Position numbers and translations under genes: made by a program. The notes under the pieces are model-generated. The model had not been told where the DNA came from, made no database searches, and saw nothing but the letters and a program-made list of their open reading frames with translations. 5,239 bases of DNA from Spirochaetota bacterium (GTDB lineage: Bacteria > Spirochaetota > B62-G9): the NCBI GenBank assembly GCA_026990615.1, contig JALXDB010000317.1, positions 1 through 5,239 of the forward strand, read 5' to 3'. Shown piece by piece: positions 1 to 5,239 of the stretch. Position 1 is the stretch's first letter, and every line of letters begins with the position of its first letter.

Positions 1-1218
1 CGGTGAGGTTTCTGTAAGCCCATACCCCTCCAGTATTGTCAGCCTGATTCCGGCAAAAAAATCATCAACATGTTTTTGAAGGGCACCCCCTCCGCTTATA
101 CCAGCTTTAAGTTCTCCCCCGGTTTTTTCTCTGATTTTGCTGTATACAATTTTATCTCCGGTAGCAGCTATCAAACAGAGCAAACACTCAACAATAGTGG
201 AGTATATCAACTCGAATAGCCTTTTAAAAAAGCTTTTTGGTTTAAAAACAGGCAATAAATTTTTTCTCAACATCTTCATCTTGTGATGAATAATTCCCGA
301 TCTAACAAACAGAAATATCAACATTCTTTTAAAAAATGGTTCTTTACTGAACTTATAGTAGACGGCGTTGTATATAGACTCCCAGATCCTCGGGACACTG
401 GCTATGTAGTGGGGTTTTTCAAGTTCAAGATCCTTCATTAATATCTGGGCAGCCGGTTTGCTGTATGCATTGGATGCTCCAACATGTAAAAGAACATACT
501 CTACCGTACGTTCAAATGAATGCCAGGTGGGGAGGATGGATAAAAACCTGTCACCCCGTGTTATGGGAATTGAGTAAGGAGAGTTTATAACATTGTGCAT
601 AATATTTTTATGCATAAGCATAACACCCTTTGGCCTGCCCGTTGTACCCGACGTGTAAATTATCGTTGCAAGGTCCTCCGGTTCTACCTTTCGCCATGCT
701 TCATCAAACCGTTTATCTCCCTTTTTCAGAAGTTCGTCTCCCTTTTTTATTAATTCCTGCATTGAGTATATCTTTATATCGATGTAGGAATCACGATCAA
801 CACTGCTGTCATCAATTAATATCAGAGTTTTTAGACCGGGGAGATTATTCTTGACGGAGTAAACCTTATCGAGCTGTTTTTTATTTTCAACAAAACATAT
901 CTCTACCTCTGCATGCCTCAAAATATATTCAAGTTCCTGGGGAGATGTATCACTACCCCTCGGTACATCGCATGCCCCTGTTCCAAGTATGGAGAGATCG
1001 CTTATCATCCACTCGTATCTGTTGTCAGAAATTAATCCGACGTGATCTCCCTTTTTCACACCTATATCTATCAGAGCCGTTCCAAGGTTTGAAATTAATT
1101 TACCCAGCTCACCGTAGGTAATTGGCTCGAAATTATCGCCTTTTTTGTATTTGAGGGCCGGAAGATCCCCGAACTCCTCAATGCTGTGCTGGATCATTTC
1201 ATTGATGGTTCTAAGCAT
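1..1218 (-). CDS. Long-chain fatty-acid--CoA ligase (AMP-forming acyl-CoA synthetase), C-terminus outside window
   Basis: Activates a fatty acid with ATP to an acyl-adenylate and transfers it to CoA, feeding membrane lipid synthesis or beta-oxidation; family members are cytosolic or membrane-associated. My reverse-strand translation gives 406 residues, open to the window edge, with no internal stop in the stretches checked. The ANL-superfamily P-loop YTSGTTGRPKGV is at residues 188-199. PTWHSFER, around Trp232-His233, matches the long-chain acyl-CoA synthetase form of the next core motif. SVPRIWESIYN follows near 270-280, GISGGGA near 370, and GYGLTETSP (398-406) ends exactly at the edge. The segment between about 290 and 350, rich in Lys, Phe and Leu, fits the long-chain subclass. 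Family members are usually about 600 residues, so roughly the last third, including the mobile C-terminal domain with the catalytic lysine, is missing from view. The ATG at 1218 is chosen because GGAGGT lies 5 nt upstream. Substrate chain length is inferred. Confidence 0.93.
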   Translation of the reverse strand, partial: MLRTINEMIQHSIEEFGDLPALKYKKGDNFEPITYGELGKLISNLGTALIDIGVKKGDHVGLISDNRYEWMISDLSILGTGACDVPRGSDTSPQELEYILRHAEVEICFVENKKQLDKVYSVKNNLPGLKTLILIDDSSVDRDSYIDIKIYSMQELIKKGDELLKKGDKRFDEAWRKVEPEDLATIIYTSGTTGRPKGVMLMHKNIMHNVINSPYSIPITRGDRFLSILPTWHSFERTVEYVLLHVGASNAYSKPAAQILMKDLELEKPHYIASVPRIWESIYNAVYYKFSKEPFFKRMLIFLFVRSGIIHHKMKMLRKNLLPVFKPKSFFKRLFELIYSTIVECLLCLIAATGDKIVYSKIREKTGGELKAGISGGGALQKHVDDFFAGIRLTILEGYGLTETSP

Positions 1219-1223
1219 CCGCT

Positions 1224-1229
1224 ACCTCC
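1224..1229 (-). promoter_or_regulatory. Shine-Dalgarno site of the acyl-CoA synthetase gene
   Basis: GGAGGT read on the minus strand, 5 nt before the ATG at 1218-1216. This is a near-perfect ribosome binding site and fixes the start codon. Confidence 0.85.
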
Positions 1230-1234
1230 AGGAA

Positions 1235-1264
1235 AAAGTGTATAAAAATTATAGCATACACTTT
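1235..1264. promoter_or_regulatory. Perfect 9-bp inverted repeat around the -10 box, candidate operator
   Basis: AAAGTGTAT at 1235-1243 and its exact reverse complement ATACACTTT at 1256-1264 are separated by 12 nt. Arm centres are 21 bp apart, about two helical turns, so a dimeric regulator could contact both arms on one DNA face. The spacer contains the whole -10 hexamer of the minus-strand promoter, so a bound protein should block RNA polymerase. The regulator is not identified and no regulator gene is in the window. Repression, perhaps by an acyl-CoA-responsive factor, is inference. The repeat is not a terminator: it lies upstream of both divergent genes. Confidence 0.55.
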
Positions 1265-1276
1265 AAGTTGTATCAA
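1248..1276 (-). promoter_or_regulatory. Sigma70-type promoter of the acyl-CoA synthetase gene
   Basis: On the minus strand TTGATA (1276-1271) is followed after exactly 17 nt by TATAAT (1253-1248), with TGC immediately before the -10, an extended -10 element. This is close to consensus. The predicted start of transcription near 1241 gives a 5' leader of about 22 nt that holds the Shine-Dalgarno site. Confidence 0.8.
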
Positions 1277-1293
1277 AAGATTATTAAAGGCAT

Positions 1294-1299
1294 TATAAT
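1294..1299 (+). promoter_or_regulatory. Possible -10 element for the NFACT gene
   Basis: A consensus TATAAT lies 30 nt before the ATG at 1329. The -35 is poor: TTGTAT at 1268-1273 is the best candidate, but the spacing of 20 nt is too long. In an AT-rich spacer such hexamers arise by chance, so this is a weak call. The -35 would overlap that of the divergent promoter. Confidence 0.3.
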
Positions 1300-1328
1300 A
1301 ATATAAATTAGTCTGTAAATCCACACGC

Positions 1329-2891
1329 ATGTGTAAACAGATGGAAAAGGAGATTGGTAAAAAATTGGAACCCCGGACAGAGAACATCGAGCAGCAGAAC
1401 GGACTATCGGATTACATCTTTTCATGGATAAAAAACATTAGCATGCCAGATAATTACACCATACTGATTCAACTCTATAAAAAGGGGAAAAAGGCATTTT
1501 TACTCTCATCTGTAAAGAAGAGTGATAAAAGATTTCATCTACTGCTTGCTGATAAACTTGATAAAAGATTCTTTATTGCGAATCCTCTTACAACAGTTCT
1601 GAACAGATATCTGAAGGGCGGACAGATAATTAAAATCTCCTGCAGGAATAAAGAAGCTTCTATAACAGTTAAAACAAATACAGAAAAAGAACAAAATCTT
1701 CTATTTAAAACAGATTTTGCCAACCTGAACTTTGTACTGTCTACAGAAGATGGGAATATAATCACCGCCCTTCATAACAGGACAGTGCAGAATGACGAAC
1801 CTATTTATAGAACAGACGACGATTTATTTCCCAGTAAGCCCGTTTACAAAACGGGAAGAGATACAGAGGAGCTGTCTGAAGAGTATATAGGGTTCAAAAG
1901 CCTGGAAATAAAAAACCGCATCCTCAAACAGCTAAAAAAGCTCCACAAAAAAACAGAAATTCTTAAAGGCAAACTGGAAAATGAGATGAAAGAGGTAATT
2001 CAAAAGGAGAAGTATAAAAAAGCAGGAGAGCTTATAAAATACAACCTCAGGATAATTGAAAGAGGAATGAAGCGTATAAAAATAAAAGATTTTACGGGTG
2101 AAGAAGTTGAAATAGCCCTTAACCCATCCCTATCTCCACTTGAAAATATGGAGTTTTACTTTAAAAAGTATAAAAAACTCTCCAGTAAAGAACCGAAACT
2201 GGAACAACGGATTAAAAAAATAAAAGAGGAGCTGGATACAATAAAAGATATAATAGAATTGACTAGCAGTTCAGAAAAACCCTTCTTCTTGATGACTATA
2301 GAGAATATTGTAGAAAGCATAGCCAGGAACAGAGAAGAAAACTCCCCCGGCGATGCAAAGGATAGTGCAAAAACAGGTGCCGGTAAAAATAAAAACCTAC
2401 CGGACGAAAAAATCAAAAGGTTAATCCTTGAATCTCTCATCTCCATTGGCAATGAAAAGAAGTCCGGTTTAAAAGCATCCGAAAAGAAAGAGCCATTTTT
2501 AAAGCTGCTAACAGGGTCAGGCAAAACCATGCTGGTAGGAAAAAGCGCGGGGGAAAACGAATTACTTATAAAGAGGTATGCAAGGGGTAACGATCTCTGG
2601 TTCCACGCAGAAGAGGTCGGAGGGAGCCATGTTGTACTGAGGCATGAAAAAAAAGAGAGCTTTAAACAGAGAGACATAGAAGACGCCGCCATGATTGCAG
2701 CATACTACAGCAAGCTTAGAAAATCGGGGGGAGGCAACATAGTTTACACCCATTGCAAGTATCTCAATAAGCCAAAAGATTCAAAACCCGGTCTATTTAT
2801 TTATTACAACAATAAAACAATCTATGTTAAAATAGATGAAAACAAGGTGAAAGATATTTTAGAGCGTTCCTTTATAAACAATAAACCTTGA
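1329..2891 (+). CDS. NFACT / RqcH-like protein (DUF814 family, 'fibronectin-binding protein'), divergent and lacking HhH
   Basis: RqcH-family proteins bind stalled 50S subunits and recruit tRNA-Ala to add alanine tails; older annotations call them fibronectin-binding. Here 520 residues are seen. A divergent NFACT-N domain spans about 25-150. A Lys/Glu-rich coiled-coil arm spans about 190-315, with KYKKAGELIKYNL near 230 and FYFKKYKKL at 276-284. A charged linker (about 335-360) follows. A well-conserved NFACT-R domain spans about 390-505, with DLWFH (422-426), GSHVV (432-436), AAYYSKLRKS (457-466) and KPKDSKPG (481-488). Only about 35 residues separate NFACT-N from the coiled coil, so the helix-hairpin-helix domain of typical members (about 570 aa) is absent. 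Aligned ungapped to B. subtilis RqcH as I recall it, Asp97-Arg98 become Glu109-Ala110. The start is uncertain: ATG 1329 and ATG 1341 lack a Shine-Dalgarno site. TTG 1365 has AAGGAG (1347-1352) 12 nt upstream and would number that pair 97-98. The family is sure; tailing activity is doubtful. Confidence 0.88.
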   Translation: MCKQMEKEIGKKLEPRTENIEQQNGLSDYIFSWIKNISMPDNYTILIQLYKKGKKAFLLSSVKKSDKRFHLLLADKLDKRFFIANPLTTVLNRYLKGGQIIKISCRNKEASITVKTNTEKEQNLLFKTDFANLNFVLSTEDGNIITALHNRTVQNDEPIYRTDDDLFPSKPVYKTGRDTEELSEEYIGFKSLEIKNRILKQLKKLHKKTEILKGKLENEMKEVIQKEKYKKAGELIKYNLRIIERGMKRIKIKDFTGEEVEIALNPSLSPLENMEFYFKKYKKLSSKEPKLEQRIKKIKEELDTIKDIIELTSSSEKPFFLMTIENIVESIARNREENSPGDAKDSAKTGAGKNKNLPDEKIKRLILESLISIGNEKKSGLKASEKKEPFLKLLTGSGKTMLVGKSAGENELLIKRYARGNDLWFHAEEVGGSHVVLRHEKKESFKQRDIEDAAMIAAYYSKLRKSGGGNIVYTHCKYLNKPKDSKPGLFIYYNNKTIYVKIDENKVKDILERSFINNKP

Positions 2892-2917
2892 CTAAAAAAA
2901 AATATAAAAGTTATCTT
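2888..2917 (+). promoter_or_regulatory. Probable sigma70 promoter of argG
   Basis: TTGACT (2888-2893) matches the -35 consensus at five of six bases and overlaps the TGA stop of the NFACT gene (2889-2891). TATCTT (2912-2917) lies 18 nt downstream and matches four of six bases of the -10. The predicted start near 2924 leaves a leader of about 40 nt before the GTG. With no terminator after the NFACT gene, argG may also receive read-through transcripts. Confidence 0.5.
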
Positions 2918-2950
2918 AATTAGGCTAAAACCTCATTATAAAAGCGAAAT

Positions 2951-2956
2951 AGGGAG
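2951..2956 (+). promoter_or_regulatory. Shine-Dalgarno site selecting the GTG start of argG
   Basis: AGGGAG lies 7 nt before GTG 2964-2966. No ATG is nearby in frame, and the protein aligns with the family from its first residues, so the non-ATG start is well supported. Confidence 0.75.
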
Positions 2957-2963
2957 ATAAATT

Positions 2964-4169
2964 GTGAAAAAGGTTGTGCTTGCATTTTCAGGAGGTCTCG
3001 ATACATCTTTTTGCGCCCTGTACCTTAAAAAAGAGATGGGGTACAGCGTAACAACAGTCACAGTTGATACCGGAGGATTTTCGGAAGAAGAGCTGAAAAA
3101 CATTGAGGCAAGGGCAACAAGCCTTGGTGTCGATAGGCATATAACAGTTGATGCAAAAAAATTCGTATATGAGAAATTTATATCATATATTATAAAGGCA
3201 AATGCATTGAGAGGGGGGGTGTATCCCCTGTCAGTTGGCGCAGAGAGAGTCGCCCAGGCAATTGAAGTGGTAAAGACAGCAAAGGAAGTGGGTGCGGAGG
3301 CTGTGGCGCATGGCTCAACAGGTGCCGGCAATGATCAGGTTAGATTCGATGTCGCCTTCAACGTCTTAGCTCCGGAACTCAAAGTCATAACCCCCATAAG
3401 AAGCTTAGGATGGTTGAGAGAAAAGGAAGCCGAATGGCTTAAGAAAAATGGGATCGAAGTGGACCCAACAGTAAAAGACTACTCCTACAATGAGGGTTTA
3501 TGGGGGACTACAATTGGAGGAAAACAGACACACGATCCGTGGGATTTCCCCCCTGAGGATGTCTTTTTAAAAACAAAGGTTAGAAGTACAAAAGAAGAGG
3601 AAATTACAATCACGATAGATTTTGAAAATGGACTTCCGGTTTCTCTTAATGGAGAAAAAAAAGACGGAATTGAGATTATCCAGAAATTAAACGATATTGC
3701 CGGAAGTTTCGGTGTTGGAAGAGGCGTACACATCGGGGATACAATCTTTGGAATTAAAGGGAGAATAATATTTGAAGCTCCTGCTCCAATTATCCTGATA
3801 GCAGCTCACAGAGAACTGGAAAAGCTCGTGCTTACTAAAAATCAGAGGTTCTGGAAGGATCATCTCGGGCAGGTATACGGAGATATGCTCCATGAGGGGC
3901 AATACTTTGATCCCGTCATGAGGGATATTGAAGCCATGATAGACTCCTCCCAGAGATACGTGAATGGAAGCAGTAAAATACAGATAAAACAGGAAAGTTT
4001 CATGGTAATAGGAGTAAAGAGTCCCAACTCTATGATAAGAACTGACCTGGCTACCTACGGTGAGGTTCAAAATCTATGGGATTGGCGGGATGCAGAGGGA
4101 TTCTGCAAGATATACGGGATCCCTCAAAGGCTGTTTAATATGATAAACAGAGATAAGCTTAATCTCTAA
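2964..4169 (+). CDS. argG: Argininosuccinate synthase (argininosuccinate synthetase)
   Basis: Cytosolic enzyme of arginine synthesis: citrulline plus aspartate plus ATP gives argininosuccinate, AMP and pyrophosphate, through a citrullyl-adenylate. The 401 residues are full length (family about 400). The N-type ATP pyrophosphatase loop AFSGGLDTS is at 7-15. HGSTGAGNDQVRFD at 116-129 contains the conserved Gly-Asn-Asp-Gln and Arg-Phe residues of the citrulline/aspartate site. YSYNEGLWG at 173-181, EAPAP at 271-275 and AH at 281-282 are further family landmarks. The wording TGGFSEEEL (36-44), STGAGNDQ and IGGK (184-187), and the end of the protein, resemble the ArgG subfamily I recall from Bacteroidota more than the E. 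coli long form; this is from memory. It starts with GTG and ends with tandem TAA codons (4167-4172). No argF, argH, carAB or other arginine gene is adjacent. It is followed by a strong terminator, so it probably ends a transcription unit. No clear ArgR box was seen upstream. Confidence 0.97.
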   Translation: MKKVVLAFSGGLDTSFCALYLKKEMGYSVTTVTVDTGGFSEEELKNIEARATSLGVDRHITVDAKKFVYEKFISYIIKANALRGGVYPLSVGAERVAQAIEVVKTAKEVGAEAVAHGSTGAGNDQVRFDVAFNVLAPELKVITPIRSLGWLREKEAEWLKKNGIEVDPTVKDYSYNEGLWGTTIGGKQTHDPWDFPPEDVFLKTKVRSTKEEEITITIDFENGLPVSLNGEKKDGIEIIQKLNDIAGSFGVGRGVHIGDTIFGIKGRIIFEAPAPIILIAAHRELEKLVLTKNQRFWKDHLGQVYGDMLHEGQYFDPVMRDIEAMIDSSQRYVNGSSKIQIKQESFMVIGVKSPNSMIRTDLATYGEVQNLWDWRDAEGFCKIYGIPQRLFNMINRDKLNL

Positions 4170-4198
4170 TAAAATATCGATAAAAAAATATTAGCAGT

Positions 4199-4237
4199 TC
4201 CCATTACTTTATTTATAAGTAATGGGATTAATTTTTT
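4199..4237 (+). terminator. Rho-independent terminator after argG
   Basis: TCCCATTACTT (4199-4209) pairs perfectly with AAGTAATGGGA (4217-4227) around a 7-nt loop. It is followed by TTAATTTTTT (4228-4237), a U-rich tail in RNA. It starts 29 nt after the argG stop. On the opposite strand the T-run lies about 10 nt from the stem, so efficient termination is expected only rightward. Confidence 0.88.
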
Positions 4238-4240
4238 AAT
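4212..4240 (+). promoter_or_regulatory. Candidate promoter embedded in the argG terminator
   Basis: TTTATA (4212-4217, terminator loop) and TTTAAT (4235-4240, T-tract) are 17 nt apart and match the -35 and -10 consensus at four and five of six bases. Transcription would begin near 4247, about 22 nt before the next ATG. AT-richness makes chance matches likely, but almost no other space is available for a promoter for the downstream gene. Confidence 0.33.
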
Positions 4241-4268
4241 TAATACGGAATCAACAGAGCACATAAAG

Positions 4269-5239
4269 ATGAAAATACACCTTGACAAGATATCATCGAC
4301 TACAATCAACTGCAGACTCCCCAGGGAGGTCGAGATAGTCGAAGAAATTAAGCCTGAGATGGGAAATGTAGTTGCAGTCAGAGCTCTGGAAGAAAAAATA
4401 GTCTACGACAAACTCGAACTGACCACGGGCAGGCTTGCAAAGATATCAAAAAATGACACAATAGCAGGGGTTTTAGGAAAAAGAAGCGCTCTGAAAGGCT
4501 TTGTGGGGATAATACCGGAAAATATACATTGCGGAGATATCCTCAACATACTGAATATTGGCGGAGTAATTGGCAAAACAGTCTCCTACAATAGAGAATT
4601 TGGAAAGCCACTCAGTGTAGAAGTTTTAGGGGCAATAACAATAAACGGCTCTCCTGTAAATATCAAGGACAACGCATTAAAACTTGTCTCTTCTTACAAC
4701 TCGCATACCCCTCTGATCGTTGTATCAGGAACCACAATGAACTGTGGCAAAACGATAACGGTGTCGAAAGTCATAAGGGGGCTTACCAGCAGCGGATACA
4801 GGGTCGGCTCTGGAAAAATAACGGGTATCGGAGCACTAAAAGACACCCTGAATATGCTTGATTACGGAGCATTGAAAGCTCTCTCGTTTCTGGATTTTGG
4901 ATACCCATCAACAGTTGGTATTGATGAGATAGATCTAATCACATATTCAATAATAAATGAAATTGATAAATTACAGGTAGATATAATTGTTCTTGAACTT
5001 GGAGATGGAATATTCGGTGAATATGGTGTGGCCAACTTCTTTGAAAATAAAAGTATAGCAAAAAATATCAAGTTCAACATTGCATGTGCAACAGACCAGG
5101 TGGGTGCATGGGGAATACTAAAATATATGCAGGAACAGGGTATTGAAGTTGACCTTATATCAGGACCTGTTACAGACAACGATGTGGGCAAAAAATTCAT
5201 CGAAAAAAGACTTGGTATAAAAGCTATAAACAGTATAGA
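4269..5239 (+). CDS. P-loop NTPase of the BioD/MobB/DUF1611-like group, function unknown, 3' end outside window
   Basis: 323 complete codons are visible and the frame is open at the edge. Residues about 1-145 form a beta-rich, Gly/Val/Ile-rich domain I cannot assign, with GRLAKI (54-59), LGKRSALKGFVG (69-80) and GGVIGKTVS (98-106). From about 148 a nucleotide-binding domain begins. VVSGTTMNCGKT (151-162) is a phosphate loop of the GTxxxxGKT type seen in dethiobiotin synthetase, MobB and DUF1611 proteins, with Lys161-Thr162 as predicted phosphate ligands. GSGKITGIGALKDT (180-193), LDFGYPST (208-215), a Walker B-like strand VDIIVLELGDG (237-247) and SGPVTDN (298-304) follow. No signal peptide or membrane segment is evident, so it is probably cytosolic. 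The substrate is unknown: a ligase-like or cofactor role is only suggested by the fold. ATG 4269 lacks a good Shine-Dalgarno site; no better ATG, GTG or TTG occurs in frame between the terminator and it. Homologues I recall are about 340-360 residues, so little is missing. Confidence 0.82.
   Translation, partial: MKIHLDKISSTTINCRLPREVEIVEEIKPEMGNVVAVRALEEKIVYDKLELTTGRLAKISKNDTIAGVLGKRSALKGFVGIIPENIHCGDILNILNIGGVIGKTVSYNREFGKPLSVEVLGAITINGSPVNIKDNALKLVSSYNSHTPLIVVSGTTMNCGKTITVSKVIRGLTSSGYRVGSGKITGIGALKDTLNMLDYGALKALSFLDFGYPSTVGIDEIDLITYSIINEIDKLQVDIIVLELGDGIFGEYGVANFFENKSIAKNIKFNIACATDQVGAWGILKYMQEQGIEVDLISGPVTDNDVGKKFIEKRLGIKAINSI

Noticed and set aside
630..854. Open frame of 74 codons on the plus strand
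   Set aside because: It lies wholly opposite the acyl-CoA synthetase gene, including its conserved phosphate-loop region, and its translation is a Cys/Pro/Leu-rich string without recognisable features.
1322..1333. ACAC-GCAT-GTGT repeat at the NFACT start codon
   Set aside because: Arms of four bases are expected by chance.
1535..2753. Three minus-strand open frames opposite the NFACT gene
   Set aside because: They are antisense shadows of a gene with clear family motifs; their Ser/Phe-rich composition is the complement of Lys/Glu-rich codons.
2916..2941. Imperfect hairpin TAATTAGG / CCTCATTA between the NFACT gene and argG
   Set aside because: Only about seven pairs with an internal mismatch and no T-tract; too weak for a terminator, and it does not match an ArgR box or a known riboswitch.
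3213..3219. G7 run in argG as a possible frameshift
   Set aside because: The reading frame is intact across it and the protein stays aligned to the family on both sides.
2936..4070. Minus-strand open frames opposite argG
   Set aside because: argG is certain over this whole span, and the antisense translations show no domain or supporting ribosome site.
4862..5200. Minus-strand open frame of 112 codons
   Set aside because: It is antisense to the P-loop protein, whose conserved motifs run through the same bases.

Overview
The window is AT-rich bacterial chromosomal DNA with a dense, ordinary gene layout. It holds four protein-coding genes, two of them cut by the window edges. No rRNA, tRNA, CRISPR array, transposase or phage gene is visible. 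The organism cannot be named securely. Shine-Dalgarno sites, sigma70-like promoters and an intrinsic terminator indicate a bacterium. The ArgG resembles the subfamily I associate with Bacteroidota, and an NFACT protein without a helix-hairpin-helix segment is something I associate with spirochaetes. Both are recollections, so the phylum stays open.

Layout: (1) Positions 1-1218, minus strand, encode the N-terminal 406 residues of an AMP-forming long-chain acyl-CoA synthetase; the rest lies left of the window. (2) A short divergent intergenic region (1219-1328) carries a near-consensus sigma70 promoter for that gene. A perfect 9-bp inverted repeat brackets its -10 box and is a good operator candidate. 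(3) Positions 1329-2891, plus strand, encode a divergent NFACT/RqcH-like (DUF814, 'fibronectin-binding') protein. It has no recognisable helix-hairpin-helix domain and has Glu-Ala where RqcH has its functional Asp-Arg pair. (4) Positions 2964-4169, plus strand, encode a complete argininosuccinate synthase (ArgG) with a GTG start, a good Shine-Dalgarno and a probable promoter of its own overlapping the preceding stop codon. (5) A perfect 11-bp-stem intrinsic terminator follows at 4199-4237. (6) From 4269 to the right edge runs the start of a P-loop protein related to the BioD/MobB/DUF1611 group, with a separate N-terminal domain of about 145 residues; its function is unknown.

The genes do not form an obvious single pathway: lipid activation, ribosome-associated quality control or RNA binding, arginine synthesis, and an uncharacterised nucleotide-binding protein. 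The plus-strand genes are co-directional, but separate promoters and the terminator suggest at least three transcription units. The points most worth following are the altered NFACT protein, the operator-like repeat, and the P-loop protein whose promoter would have to overlap the argG terminator.
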